From NCBI GenBank assembly GCA_038093515.1, contig JBBPSI010000024.1, positions 62,001 to 126,000 on the forward strand: a stretch of DNA of 64,000 bases, given 5' to 3'. Both the position numbers and the translations under genes were made by a program. The notes below the pieces were generated by a model that was not told the origin of the DNA, ran no database searches, and saw nothing but the letters and a program-made list of their open reading frames with translations. Source of the DNA: Butyriboletus loyo. Its lineage: Eukaryota; Basidiomycota; Agaricomycetes; Boletales; Boletaceae. Position 1 is the first letter of the stretch, and every line of letters begins with the position of its first letter. Shown piece after piece: positions 1 through 10,720 of the stretch.

Positions 1-339
1 TGCAGAGCGGGCGTGACGGGGTTGGGTAAGCTTTAAACGACGCTTCTTTGGGTCATCCGCATCGTACTTTGAGTGTGGTTCGGTATCACTTTAGTACAGC
101 AGATGAATTTAACTTGGTACCGGCGACTCGGCGAGTAAGAACGTCCGCCACAGTTCCAGGACTTGAAAGGAGCCCTTGGCATTGGAGTCATGTCATTCAG
201 TGAGCTGAAACCCATGATATTCCATGCATCACTCCTGGCCGTCGCTGGTTCCCGAATACCATGAAGACGAGGTACGCATTCAACCTCCTACCAGTCGTCA
301 TCGCCGTCCAACACAGAGCCTGGTCCCACCGATCACCAC

Positions 340-640
340 CACCTCGTCAGATACTGTCTCGGATACAATCGATTGGCATTCACGGCCGTCTGGGTCGAGT
401 TCCCTGACATCGCTGGACTGCTCCAGTCGAAAGGCATCACACAGCCGCCATCCACCCTGCCTGCGATCGAGGACACAAACACGGGCACCTTCGTTATGGA
501 TTCCCTCGCGATCGCGACGTACTTGGTTGGACGAGACATACCCCTGAGACACCAAAGGTGCTGACGCCTGCGGCACGTGCGCATGCGATGCTGGACAGGG
601 TTGGGGACGTGTTCATATTTTCGTTTGGGGTCTGGGGTTA
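340..640 (+). pseudogene. Glutathione S-transferase relic (N-terminal, thioredoxin-like part)
   Basis: Three consecutive stretches in three different frames together resemble the N-terminal half of a basidiomycete GST of the Ure2p/etherase-like group. The first (about 343-525) has RYCLGYNRL, VWVEFPDI, LPAIEDTNTGTFVMDS and AIATYL. The second is LDETYP in another frame (about 526-543). The third reads TPKVLTPAARAHAMLDRVGD (about 551-610) in a third frame. The conserved glutathione-site segment with the D-S pair after the proline loop is present. At least two indels separate the pieces, and a TGA follows LDETYP in its own frame. A GTTAGT donor-like site ends the last piece. I see no convincing C-terminal helical domain downstream. 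It is probably a decayed gene, or one with sequencing indels. Confidence 0.6.
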
Positions 641-1400
641 GTACTATTACCAAACGCGTGCTGTACGCCTCGGCGAGCGGTGGACGACACTAGTCAGTGC
701 TTGTTTTTTTGGGCCCGGAAGACCGCGCGGAACGCGTGAGGCGAGGTATCGAGGCGATCGGGGGTACGTGACGCAAGGTGGGTCTGATGGCGCTTTATGC
801 CCGTCGGAGCGACTCGGAGGGTGGGGGGTGGGGGGTTGGGGAAGTTGGTGGAGGATCTGGAGAGGTACGTCGGGTGTTGAGAAGGCTTCGGCGCGTTTGG
901 GAGGACGATGTGTTGTACGTATCTCATCGAGTCGGTCTACGCGCGACGGTCAGACTCGAGCGGAAAGGCTCCTCGAACCACTACCATGGTAGGTTTTCCC
1001 ACGCCTCAAGAAGGACAAGGTTGGCAGGGCTCCCAGCGCTTTTTCGAGGTTCCCATAGTCATTTCCCTCGTGGGTCTGTGAGACGGCCCCTCTCAAATTG
1101 CTCTTCCATAAAATCCTCTTTTGGTAGCAGAGCACATATCATTGGCGCACCTGTCGTCTGTTTCACCTTGCTCGACAGTAGGTCAACATGTACAGACAAT
1201 TTCCTTTTATATATACTTTTGTCTCGGCTGCTCCTGAATGTTCCTTTAATTTGTAGCCCCTTTTTTTTTCAATCATCGAGAGACACAAAGATTGTGTTTT
1301 GGTCTAGCCCTTCACCAATATTTTTCTATGGAGGATGGACTTGAGATTTAATATATGTATTATCCCTCACAGAAAAAAAGAATTCCCCTGACAGGCCCCA
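641..1400. other. Stretch without a supported gene
   Basis: G-rich runs near 820-850 and T-rich runs near 1260 are visible. An open frame of 188 codons (778-1344) lacks any recognisable domain and has low-complexity Gly/Arg and Phe/Ser ends, so I do not call it. The first part could contain the eroded C-terminal end of the GST relic upstream. Confidence 0.4.
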
Positions 1401-1454
1401 GCCAAAGTCCGCCAAAGTCACGGTACTTTTTGCTGATCAGTGAGGGGTATAAAA
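1401..1454 (+). promoter_or_regulatory. Metallothionein 1 core promoter: tandem 10-mer, GCTG element, TATA box
   Basis: A tandem repeat of GCCAAAGTC occupies 1401-1420. TTTTTGCTGA at 1427-1436 fits the yeast Ace1 copper-regulator consensus HTHNNGCTGD. TATAAAA lies at 1448-1454, followed by a C-rich run, 65 bases before the first ATG. The TATA box plus C-run is shared with the second metallothionein gene (6646-6660). The Ace1-like match is a single short motif and only suggestive. Confidence 0.4.
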
Positions 1455-1518
1455 TCCCCCCTTTCTCGCGCTTAGCTGCTAGACCTCCTCATTCATTCTC
1501 ATCCAAGCAACTCCCATC

Positions 1519-1789
1519 ATGATGTTATACATGGAGGTGCATGATGACCTCTGTCGTCCGCGATGACGCAATGGCTGATTCGGACGCGTTGGGCGGCGTT
1601 CTTGCAGGTCACTTCCACCCCCACCCCCACCCCCACCCCCACCAAGTGCTGCTCCGGTGCCGACAGCTGCAACTGCGCAACTACGTACGTCCCCGCTCCT
1701 CCTCTCCCACCAACGTACCACGTCGTCGATCCTTCTTGTTTCTCGATCTATGTAGGTGCACCTGCAAATGCGGTGGCTGCAAGCACTAA
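1519..1789 (+). CDS. Metallothionein, copy 1 (three exons, 38-42 aa)
   Basis: A small cysteine-rich metal-binding protein, expected to sequester Cu, Zn or Cd in the cytosol. The exons I read are 1519-1536, 1608-1684 and 1756-1789, with introns of 71 nt each. The first intron has a weak GTGCAT donor and a CAG acceptor, the second GTACGT and TAG. Translation from the ATG at 1531 gives 38 residues: a leader with four Thr-Pro units, then eight cysteines spaced CC-x5-C-x-C-x3-C-x-C-x-C-x2-C and a terminal Lys-His. The same cysteine spacing, intron positions and ending occur in the paralogue at 6761-7030, which is strong support. The TP repeat is encoded by an ACCCCC microsatellite (about 1617-1643) absent from copy 2. 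The start could also be the ATG at 1519 or 1522. No ORF caller would find it because the cysteine domain is split over two short exons. Confidence 0.8.
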
Positions 1790-3600
1790 ACGCCACACAC
1801 CGTGTTTTATTTATTTATTTCAGCCGCAGTGACTCCGATCTGTTCTTAGTTCTCGATCTTCCCTTTCGTTCGTCGTTACCGGTGTACTGGTACTATAGCT
1901 ATAGTGCGTGAGCGGGTGTCGGTGGAACGGCTGGGGGGTCGTTCGTGTCTACGTATGGTGTACGTATACTATCATGATGCTGCCATCAGCCTGAGGTATA
2001 GAGTGGGTGGTTCATCCGATCTGATAATGGACACTCGACGCTAGATCTGATGGCCCTGTCCCGGTATCCCAGTCCGAGACACGAGCGTATGACGTTCGGA
2101 ACACGGATCAAAAGTTATGTCACGGGCCGCCGGTGTTCTGCTCTCGCTCAGTCTGTGCCTGCAGTCCGATTCTAGCACGGTTCGTATCACGTTTTGGGTC
2201 GCCATGCAGACATCTCGAACGGTACGGTAGTATGCTCCCCCCAGAAGTTCCATGTATGTGCTAAGTGCTCGTATGCACACATCCGATCGCTCCGACTCGC
2301 TGATACAGCACTGCTTGTGTACTGTTTCTCTTTTTCTCGATATCTCTCGTGCGATTTGTTTGACACGGGGCGAACAACTGACGCGTAGTAGGTGAGATGG
2401 AAAGGAGGCAACTGTCATCGAGTCAGAGATCAGATTCCCTCCCGGTTTTACGGCCCATCAGAAAACTGCATACGATACATACCCGTACAATCCGTAACCT
2501 CTGTAATCCATCATGGACACTCTCCAGGAGCTGGCAGTGCTACTCATAACTGAAACGCTGTTTCCGATCGTTCTCTCGCCACCACTATTACATATCACAT
2601 GCCATGACTCAGACTCGTTTCAGCTGAGATATCATAACTAGTTATTACATCCGGTAAACTGAGACATCTGTAGCATATATAGAACGGTGAATGAGAGCGT
2701 CTAATCACAGCGGTGCTCTAGCGATGGCCCCACAACGTTCCCATGGCGTGTCATGCTCACCTGGGATGTAATCAGCACCAACCGGTTGACAACTTGAGGG
2801 ATATGGCTGGAACCAGGTCCAGGGAAACAAGCGCGCAGTAGAGGTGGAGGCAAAGTGGAAGTGGAGTTCAAATATGCCCAGTCATCACATGGGCAGAAGT
2901 ACGCAGTTCCTCAGTCAGCACCTGAGGTTGCAGAATGGGGCGACGCAGCAGCAAGTTTACCGACGCTCGTGCTCCGTTTCTTCGTTGGCCAGTCTTTCCA
3001 CTTCATTTTCCAAACGCCTACGCTCCTGCTCCGCTTCCTCAGCCGCACATGTTGGGACCTACTGGGCTTCGGTCTCCCAAATGACAGATAATCTTTGTAC
3101 GGCTCGCTGATCATCTTCGCCGTGGCCCGTTTTGAGACCGTCTCGGATTACTACAAATCCCTCGCTAGCGTAATCGGGTGGCTGTTCGAGCCTCGGGTCA
3201 GCCCTGTTGGTGCAAGAAAAAAGGTTATTAACGGAATGTATGCCTCAGGTATGCGTACATGGGGAGATTGACGAGCGAAAAATCAATCGCGAGGACCAGC
3301 TGCTTGACAGACCCGGTCAAGAGCCATTCTGCAAGTGCATGAGATGCGTCCAAACCAAGAATGCGTCCAATCCGACACACTATTGACCTGTTTCAGGTGG
3401 GCAATGGCAGGCGTACCCACAGTTGGGTTTCATAGTGGGTATTAGCAAGGATGACCCGTATCGATACCCTGCACGGATCTACTAGGGGGTACGACGCGGG
3501 TGTGGTATTTTCACTGTAGAATAAAGCCATGACATGTAACATCACTGTGGGATGGATGCAAATGGGTGGGCAGACAATGACGCAGCTGGATACACGTTCG
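1790..3600. other. Intergenic; shared metallothionein 3' flank and a coiled-coil-like scrap
   Basis: Bases 1900-2032 resemble 7105-7247 downstream of metallothionein 2: shared segments include GTCGGTGGAA, TTCGTGTCTA, ATGGTGTACGT and GGTGGTTCATCC. The duplication therefore covers promoter, gene and 3' flank. On the minus strand about 2955-3040 encodes a charged run (AEEAEQERRRLENEVERLAN) that looks like a coiled-coil remnant with no flanking gene I can build. The rest shows no supported feature. Confidence 0.4.
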
Positions 3601-3689
3601 ACACGTCAAGTGTAGCTGACCAGGTGGGTGGATGGTAACGCAGCTGGGCGACTCCGTGCGGACACGTTCAATACATAGTCAACGCGTTG

Positions 3690-4300
3690 AGCCCAGTTGG
3701 CCAGGTGGACAACATGGCCGGGCGAATTCTCGTGGTAGTCAGCAAAGCCGAGGGCCTCTTCGATGAGACCGGGGGAAAACAGTGCGCGTATGTCTCGTTG
3801 TGGATAAGCTGGGTGTTGACGTATGCCACTCCAGAGTCGTGGGGCGGCCGAACACGAAATCACGAACAGCACCCAAGAAGGGTTGCACAACCTTTTCTGT
3901 AGCCTTGAACTGTACGCTTCCACGATGTGTTTCTGGAAAGCCTGTCAAAACGTGGTATCGGATTAGTTCACGTTCCTTGACCTCATGGGAAGAAACGCGG
4001 TAGAACGTACCGGGCAGTCAGTCCACGGGTCGAGAGAGCGGCCGTTTCTAGGCTCGGCGGTTCTGATAGGACGCATTGCCGAGGGGGGTGACAACCATGG
4101 TCTCATTAGCTTGTTGTTTGGGTTGAGAGGGAAAAGACCCTGGAGAAGGGCAACGGCAGAGTTGAAGATCACGGGGCTCTCACCACCAGCCTTGGCATTG
4201 ACGTGGACCACGTGAGCGTCGACGAGTTCAGTTTGCATGCCGGAGATATAGGAAGGCGAGGAGCTAGTCCGGTAGATCGAGCGAAGGAAGGACCTGCGCT
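3690..4300 (-). pseudogene. Histidine-type acid phosphatase (phosphoglycerate-mutase-like) relic
   Basis: Read on the minus strand from about 4300, the pieces are SFLRSIYRTSSSPSYISGMQ, TELVDAHVVHVNAKAGGE, SPVIFNSAVALLQGLFP, NETMVVTPLG, RSLDPWTDCP, AFQKHIVEAYSS, FLGAVRDFVFGRPTTLE and PPGLIEEALGFADYHENS. I recognise this order from the secreted histidine phosphatase-like proteins common in Agaricomycetes, which hydrolyse phosphomonoesters. One intron appears intact (GTACGT..ACAG between DCP and AFQ). The frame breaks near 4105-4118, near 3880-3915 and near 3800-3830. The catalytic N-terminal RHG segment and the C-terminal part are not found. It is therefore a truncated, frameshifted pseudogene. 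Confidence 0.6.
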
Positions 4301-6640
4301 GGTGAGACTGGGACTGCGGGAATTAGAGCAAACATGTAAGGATCCGTCGAACGAAAACCAGAGTCATGCATCAGGCTTGCCGCGCGGAGAGGAGTACTTT
4401 CGGTGAAGGCGGGTAATGGCACGGTACCGTTTTGGCTGTTATGCATCTCCTCTTGTCCAAGTCTAATCGTTGTTATCGTTTTCGTGTTGATATGCACGTG
4501 TGCACGTGTGTGATTTCTTGATCGGACGAACTGTAGGGCTGACTCTAGCTGCGAGGACAGGTACGGCGACTAGAACATAAGTGCACAAGCATCGAGCGCG
4601 CTCCAACACTGTGTTGGTTATGGACGTCAACGAGGTCCTTCGTGATCACAGCCACGCCGCCCTGCCACCTTTTTTTTCGGTATAAAGGTTCGCTTTTTAC
4701 GCATACGTGCTCCGAGTTTTCACAATCGTTGGACATTGAATTGGCCTACGCCATATGTCGCCATTATCTCCTCATAAGAGCCAGCATCCTAGCGAATGGA
4801 AGCTTTATCATGTCCTCGTGACCATAACCTGGAGGGTACCTACTACCCCCGCGGTCAAGCCCATATAACGACCACGCTGTTTTGACATCACTTCCCCCGA
4901 ACCCACTGCAACCCTCGCTCCGGTCTTTGCTCTTCCTCTGTTCCTCTGGAATGGCCAGGCCAACGACATCCCAAGGTATGTGCAAGGTGCACATCGGCCT
5001 GTGTGATAGGACGAGTCTGTGACTCTTACCCTGCGATCCGACCCAAGCCCTCTCCGCTAGCTACCCCTAGCCTGGTCCAACTCCAACTCAACAAGAGACA
5101 TGAAGGCAGTTGGAAATCGTCGATTCCATAATATGTCCTATCGCCAGGTTCTTCCGAAACATTTCTCCGGGTTTGGCCTTGGATCGTCGTTCGCCTTTGC
5201 CTAACCATCGTTTCCGTCGAGGACAGCCAGTATTTAGAACTGGAGACTGTCGCTGTGGAAGTGGAAGTGGACGTAGGGAACCATACCCCTCTGGCATTCG
5301 ATAGCAAGACGACAGGCTCTGCGTGTGAGCTGTGGTGCTGCGCATTCCTTGACCGCTGTCGACACTCTTCCCGTCAACGGACACAACGAAGTTGGCCTAG
5401 GTGACTTTTCGGACCTCAAACTGGGTACGGGGTACGCGACGCTCGTTGGCAAATTTTTCAGGAGAAACATCGGTTCCTTATCGTGTACAATATTGTTCGA
5501 TGGTTCACAGGCTACCCGAGACTCGATATCACGCTGTCTGATGGGCCACCGGGGTCTCGTCTCGTTACGCCCCAGCCATCAACCAGCCGCATCCCGACAA
5601 TATATATTTGACATGTCATTTGCCACAGGGCGGTGGCTGCAGCAAGACGAATCTACAAGTCTACTCGTCAGCAGCAATGCATACGCGTTGCCGCGCGTTT
5701 TCAGCACGCGACGATCTCCTCGTGGAGGCTCTACTTTTCTATTTGATGACTCCACTCAGGAACGTTGGGCCTATGGAGTATCTGATCCGATGGTCGCCTG
5801 CTGTGCTGTGTGGTGTGCTCTTCATTCCCGCTGGTGCTGGTGTTCTCATACACACCATGCGTCAGGTGGACCTGGTTCGGATATTATATTCCCTGGTTGC
5901 CTCTCCATCCGCGCCTCACCTCGACCGATTTGATACACGCAGACATGGCGCCATGACGACACCCGTGCCGTGTTCATCTGTACGTATCTGGCCAGATATC
6001 GTGCCCAGAGGACGGGATCCCCGTGGGGAAGTGCTTATCAGCGTTCGAACGTTTCCTGCAAAGTTCGATCCGGTGCTGCAAGGTTTCACGCGCAGATGAT
6101 GTTATCATCTTTCAAATCGATATTACACGGTAGCTGGTGGCAGGTAAGCTGTGGACCCTCGGTTCTCTTTTATCCTCGCGTATTCCTGTGTCGGTGTGAA
6201 CGAGTCATTGGGGGGACCTGATAGAGATAGGAACGAGAGGACGTGATATTTTTTTTTCCATCTCTTTCAGACCTCTCCACGAGTAATCTCGTAACCAACC
6301 GCTTTAGACGCTGGTGGCTGACACCAGACACCCTTGTTACTGCCGCGTCCCCTCCGAAGCAAAGACCAAAATGAAATGCCCGGTGCCAAGACTACTTACT
6401 CCATGAGAACCAACGCAGAGCAAGAAAAAAAAAAAACACGGTTGTCATCTCATCCCGTTTTGGCTTACGCTAGGATCGTCTGACGGAAGAAGGGGACGAC
6501 CCTATTGCTATCGTGGCCGCACGTGTGATCAAGATACGCCACACGTCGCGGCGTCTGCCGACCTAATCTCCAGAAGATAAGAAAATCCAGACGACACGAC
6601 GAGACATCAACAGAACACCGAATAGTAGTAGGCGTCTGCG
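4301..6640. other. Stretch without a supported gene
   Basis: The longest open frame (5325-5933, plus, 202 codons) shows no domain, and its composition is not clearly coding. An overlapping frame (5608-6099) is likewise unrecognised. Minus-strand pieces at 4764-4994 and 5026-5470 are low-confidence. Bases 4301-4500 could hold eroded upstream parts of the phosphatase relic. I see no RNA gene here. Confidence 0.35.
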
Positions 6641-6645
6641 AGAGG

Positions 6646-6660
6646 TATATAAAATCCCCC
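6646..6660 (+). promoter_or_regulatory. TATA box and C-run of metallothionein 2
   Basis: TATATAAAA at 6646-6654 is followed directly by a T and a run of C, matching the arrangement in front of metallothionein 1. The leader to the ATG at 6761 is about 107 bases and contains three tandem ACATCCA-like repeats around 6706-6726. Confidence 0.55.
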
Positions 6661-6760
6661 CCCCTTCTTGCGTTAGACCCACTCGTTCGTTCTCCGGTAC
6701 ACGGTACATCCAACATCCAACATCCAAGCGACTCGTTCTATCAACCTCACGTACCCCATC

Positions 6761-7030
6761 ATGCAGACCGTGAGCGATGGCCTCTCTTTTTTCGTGCCGT
6801 GCGTTGTCGACGACGCGATGGCTGATTCGACGCGTTTGGTGGGCGTTCTTACAGGTCATCTCCACCCCCGTTAACGAGGCGTGCTGCTCCGGCGCCGACG
6901 CATGCACCTGCACCTCTACGTACGTCCCCCACTCCTCCCCCACCCAACGTACCGTACCATGCACCTCGTTGATCTTTTCTCGTTTCTCGAATCTAGTTGC
7001 ACCTGCAAGTGCGGTGACTGCAAGCACTAA
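6761..7030 (+). CDS. Metallothionein, copy 2 (three exons, 35 aa)
   Basis: A paralogue of the gene at 1519. The exons are 6761-6769, 6855-6919 and 6997-7030. The introns are 85 nt (GTGAGC..ACAG) and 77 nt (GTACGT..CTAG). The product is 35 residues with cysteines at 13, 14, 20, 22, 26, 28, 30 and 33, giving the same CC-x5-C-x-C-x3-C-x-C-x-C-x2-C spacing as copy 1, and it ends CKCGDCKH. The first coding exon is only nine bases (Met-Gln-Thr). The first intron aligns with the first intron of copy 1 (shared ATGGCTGATTC and GGCGTTCTT), supporting both models. The family binds Cu(I), Zn or Cd through thiolates. Known fungal metallothioneins are 25-60 aa, so the length is normal. A tandem MFS pair starts downstream on the other strand. 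Confidence 0.85.
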
Positions 7031-7620
7031 ATCGACCCCATCCATGTCTTCGTCTTTCAAAGTTCTCTTTCGTTCTCGGTTTCCCGCCATGACGTGTGTA
7101 TTCGTGTACTGTGCGAGTGAGTGGATTGGGGGGGAGGGGTTCGTGTGAGAGTTTCAGGCGGCGTCGGTGGAATGGCGGGAATCCTTCGTGTCTATCTATA
7201 TATGGTGTACGTTGTCAGATGCGGGGTGGTTCATCCAATCTGATCGTGTTACCACAAAGCTTGTCGTCCCCTTGTCGGTCGTGGCTAACCTCGCTGGCGG
7301 GGACTTTTCCTGTCTAGCGTGCAGTTCAACGCGCATCGTCGCCTCGTCCTACTGGAAACGTGTCTCGAACGAAAAACAAACGTCTATTCATGGGGGATCG
7401 AGATCCTTGTGCGGTGCGACCGACAGACAGACACTGGCAGGCCGAAACAGTTCGGGGGGGCTCACTCGCTCACGCTAGAACGAGTCAAAAGAACTCCCCT
7501 CTCTTTATCCAAGGCCCCGAAACATGCATGTGACCCGACCGGCCTAGCAAAGCCGGCCCACACACCTCAAAGCTTGCATGCCTCTGCAACTCGCACATCA
7601 CTACCCCTCCCCTCATAGAT
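7031..7620. other. Intergenic, duplicated metallothionein 3' flank
   Basis: About 7105-7247 repeats the sequence found at 1900-2032 behind metallothionein 1. The remainder, up to the stop codon of the convergent MFS gene, has no supported feature. Confidence 0.4.
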
Positions 7621-7845
7621 TCATCGAAGCCCCCTCGTCACCCTCGCACCCAGCACAGCAAAACACACCATGACGATCGACCACACCCACCCGATGCCCC
7701 ACCGTCTCGCCCACGTCGACCCGTTCAGCGCCGTGAAGAGCGTGCTGACGACGACAGGACCGACCGCACGTCCAAGACACATGGCGAGCTGGACGAGGCC
7801 ATTGCTTTGACCGAGGGCTGAACCCCTCCCCGAGCCCATGCCCCT

Positions 7846-7880
<35 letters not shown>

Positions 7881-9760
7881 TTCCCTTCCAGGGGGCAGTT
7901 CCAGTTCCAGGCATACCCGGTGTATACATCGACCCGAGTCCGGAGCCATCTGTCCGGTCGCCACAGCCAGGCCCAGAGATACCGATGGACGCGGGTGCAG
8001 GTGCAGGGGCGGGTAAGTGTCGTTTGATGAGAAGCATTGTGATACTGTACGGGATCGCTGCGACTTTGGACAGTGCGAGAACAAGCGCGAGACCGATCCA
8101 GATACTGACATTAGCCGGTGTCGTCATTGTCATCATCACAGTCCCGACTCCATTCCTTCCGGGGGACGTCTCGGCGTGCACAGGTAGATGGGCGAGTGCG
8201 AGTGCGTTGAACAATGGTAGAGATGCGAACGTGACGGGCCAGAGATACATACACGTGTTGTACGTCGTAGCATAATCAAATCGGCGGAGGATGTAGGGCA
8301 TGGCAACGAGTCGGAGAAGGACGGCAAGTGTACCGGCAAAGGCGAGAAAGTTGCCGATGGTCGACGGCTGTCATAAATGTGAGGAACAAGAATATAGAAA
8401 ATACAATGTAGAATGTAAACACCCTAAAAAAGGAAACAAGGAAAAGTTGCGAATGTGTCCCAGAAATGTATCCGATGCATTGAAGGAGAAACTCACCTGT
8501 AGCCCCAAACCACCCGCGTCGACTGGCGTGTAGCAAAAGAGGATAAATACGACGTCGAATGCGGAGCTCAGGAAGCTCAGCATGAGTCCAGAGAGTGTCA
8601 ATGCACGTAGGGCAGGTATCGCAAGGAGTGCTTTCGCACTCGTAGATCCAGTCTCTGATAAACCTGGGTCTATATCTGAGGTGTGAGATGGCTGGCTCCC
8701 GAGAACGCCGTTCGTGAAACCCTTTCGTTTACTTGGAAGTGTCTGTTGGAACCAGAGTGAACGGGTCAACATAGGTTATTTCTGCACCCTTTTCTCGCAG
8801 ACCTCTTCTATGAGCAAATACCCCATCCACATTCCTAGGAGCGCACACGTGGCACTAATGACACAAGGTGGGAGATAGGGATGGTCGACGAAAATAGGCC
8901 ATGAAAAATATTTTGGGTACCGTATCGCAGCGTTCGCAAAAGTCCCACCGATGAGTGGTCTACAATGCACCTCAAAGAGTCAACTTCCAGTCAAACAAGG
9001 TAAAACGAAACGAACGCACCCGACAACAGACCCTGTTGACCATGAGAGGCTGTATATCGGCACAGCGATGTTTTGGTTGGTATCATCGGTAATCTCGACT
9101 AATATCGAGTGAAGGACGGCAATGTTTCCCGCCACCAATCCACCTGGAGTATTCATTATGAATTAAATCCTGGACGACGATGACCAGAAGACGAAAAAAC
9201 CGACCGAGGAACCTTGATGCAAGAATCGTGACAAGGGACGTCGACCACCCAAAGGCAATGGTCGTCACCGCGATGCTGACGAGACCGAATATCACGACGG
9301 GACGTCGACCGATAATGTCTTTTCGAACGACGCGTCATGTCAAAAACATAAAGAGCTACAGTCGGTTGCCTACATACCCGACAATCTACCCCACTGGTAC
9401 ACCGAAAATACCTGCGCGAGCGCATACGCACTCTCCTGATACTCATCAGCACAGCACGTGCACCCGTGCGTGCGGAGATCGACCTGTACTTACGATGAAC
9501 CCACTGTAAAACCCGACTTGTTCTGGTTCGGCGATACGCATATCGGCGAGGAGTTGGTTGATGTACGGGAAAATCTGGGAATAGGCGATGGGATCGGCAA
9601 TGCGGACGGCAATAAGAGCACCAAGCTGGGCTTTGGGAAGAGGTGTTGGGCCTCTAGCTTGTGACAACGCAGAGTCGCCCGCATGTTCCTCGTCCGGTAG
9701 GAGTTGTGTCGACTCGTCTGGCTCACCGAGAGCGTGTTGGTTGCTCCTTGCTGTGGACAT
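7621..9760 (-). CDS. MFS transporter, tandem copy 1 (TetA/Ycr023c/ZIF-like group)
   Basis: A plasma- or vacuolar-membrane major facilitator. The seven exons on the minus strand are 9494-9760, 9378-9435, 9205-9318, 9020-9143, 8803-8959, 8497-8742 and 7621-8367 (1,713 nt, 570 aa). Every splice phase closes. Features in order: acidic N-terminus with an LLPDEE dileucine-like motif; LPKAQLGALIAVRIADPIAY helix 1; GFYSGF; the MFS motif A as WGRLSDIIGRRPVV between helices 2 and 3; GGLVAGN; PVDAGGLGL; MPYILRRFDY; and VGPVVVSTLFTALNG near the end. The cytosolic loop before the last helices carries an expanded Gly-Ser repeat. The start at 9760 is chosen because the base matching copy 2's ATG is TTG here. 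Substrate is unknown; relatives move drugs, zinc chelators or organic acids. It is convergent with metallothionein 2. Confidence 0.85.
7846..7880. repeat. GACCCC microsatellite inside MFS copy 1
   Basis: About five CGACCC units in exon 7 encode the alternating Gly-Ser stretch of the variable loop. The paralogue at 12452-14430 lacks it, so the expansion followed the duplication. Confidence 0.8.
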
Positions 9761-10089
9761 GGAGGTCGAGTGAGACAAGCGTGAACACGCGTTGCACGCC
9801 GGGAACAAAGTGGTCCTCTGCGTGTGTTCACATCGTGTGGAGTCAAAGTTAGGTCACACATGCGCGTGTCCGAACATCTAATTCGATCCACCTATAAGAT
9901 GACTCGTACGTGGGTATCTGCGGCGACGACGGCTGGAATGGACTTTATGCAAGGCACGGAGAAGAGATTTACCAGTACCGCGTGCTGCTGCGGTATGTCA
10001 GCACACCGCTCATACGACGCCCAAGCTACGTAAATCCGTAGCGGCGTTGAGAGTCGCTTTTAACGCCAGAAAGACACCCAAATACGATT

Positions 10090-10118
10090 GGTTTTGGTTT
10101 TGGTTTTGGTTTTGGTTT
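10090..10118. repeat. GGTTTT tandem repeat
   Basis: About five six-base units in non-coding DNA upstream of MFS copy 1. It is not a fungal telomere unit (TTAGGG). It looks like an ordinary microsatellite. Confidence 0.8.
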
Positions 10119-10439
10119 CCGAGTTTCAAGGAAAGCAGGATGGTTTTACATGAAGTTGTGAGACAGAACGACCGTGACGATTCCAAGTTTACTCTACTAC
10201 AAATAACACCATACAACCGTGAGAATAATAAAAATGTGGCCACAAGCAAAGTTCTACGGTTGCAAGGGTCCGTCGCATCTCCGCGCTCTCCCCCCGGTCG
10301 ACTTGCACATTACAGCGCCCTTCACTGCTGTGTCCGCGTCCCCACGCGCAACGCTCTCATTTCATTTGGCATTTGGAATCAGCCTTTTCGAGCTAGATTA
10401 CACAGATCCGTGAAGGCTGCACGGCCCCACACCACATGG

Positions 10440-10720
10440 TAGGAACTGTCATCATTAACCGCCTCGCGATCCAACGCTCTTGTCACCCTCGCCCCCTATC
10501 AGTATATACCCTTTCAGTAGCTTGCATCCTCGACCATGAGGGTTTGTATGAACAAAAGAGGTACATATGGGTCATTTCACCCGACCATACCGTAGCAGCG
10601 CTCAAAATCGAAATGAATTTCTTTAATCACTTTGACGTCTATGCTCGACACTGTTGATCAAGTGGTGCGTTGGATCGTGAAATGTCTGTCCCTTTCGCAA
10701 CCCGTGCGTCACTTTCGAGT
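10440..10720. repeat. Intergenic duplicate A (partner at 12124-12330)
   Basis: An ordered set of short identities with 12124-12330, including a 20-base identity GTGAAATGTCTGTCCCTTTC. The partner lies just beyond the 3' end of MFS copy 2, whereas this one lies upstream of MFS copy 1. It may mark the edge of an older duplication unit. Confidence 0.65.

Noticed and set aside
5325..5933. 202-codon plus-strand open frame
   Set aside because: No recognisable domain, an overlapping competing frame, and no intron signals that improve it.
10090..10118. Possible interstitial telomere tract
   Set aside because: The unit is GGTTTT, not TTAGGG, and there are only about five units. Ordinary microsatellite.
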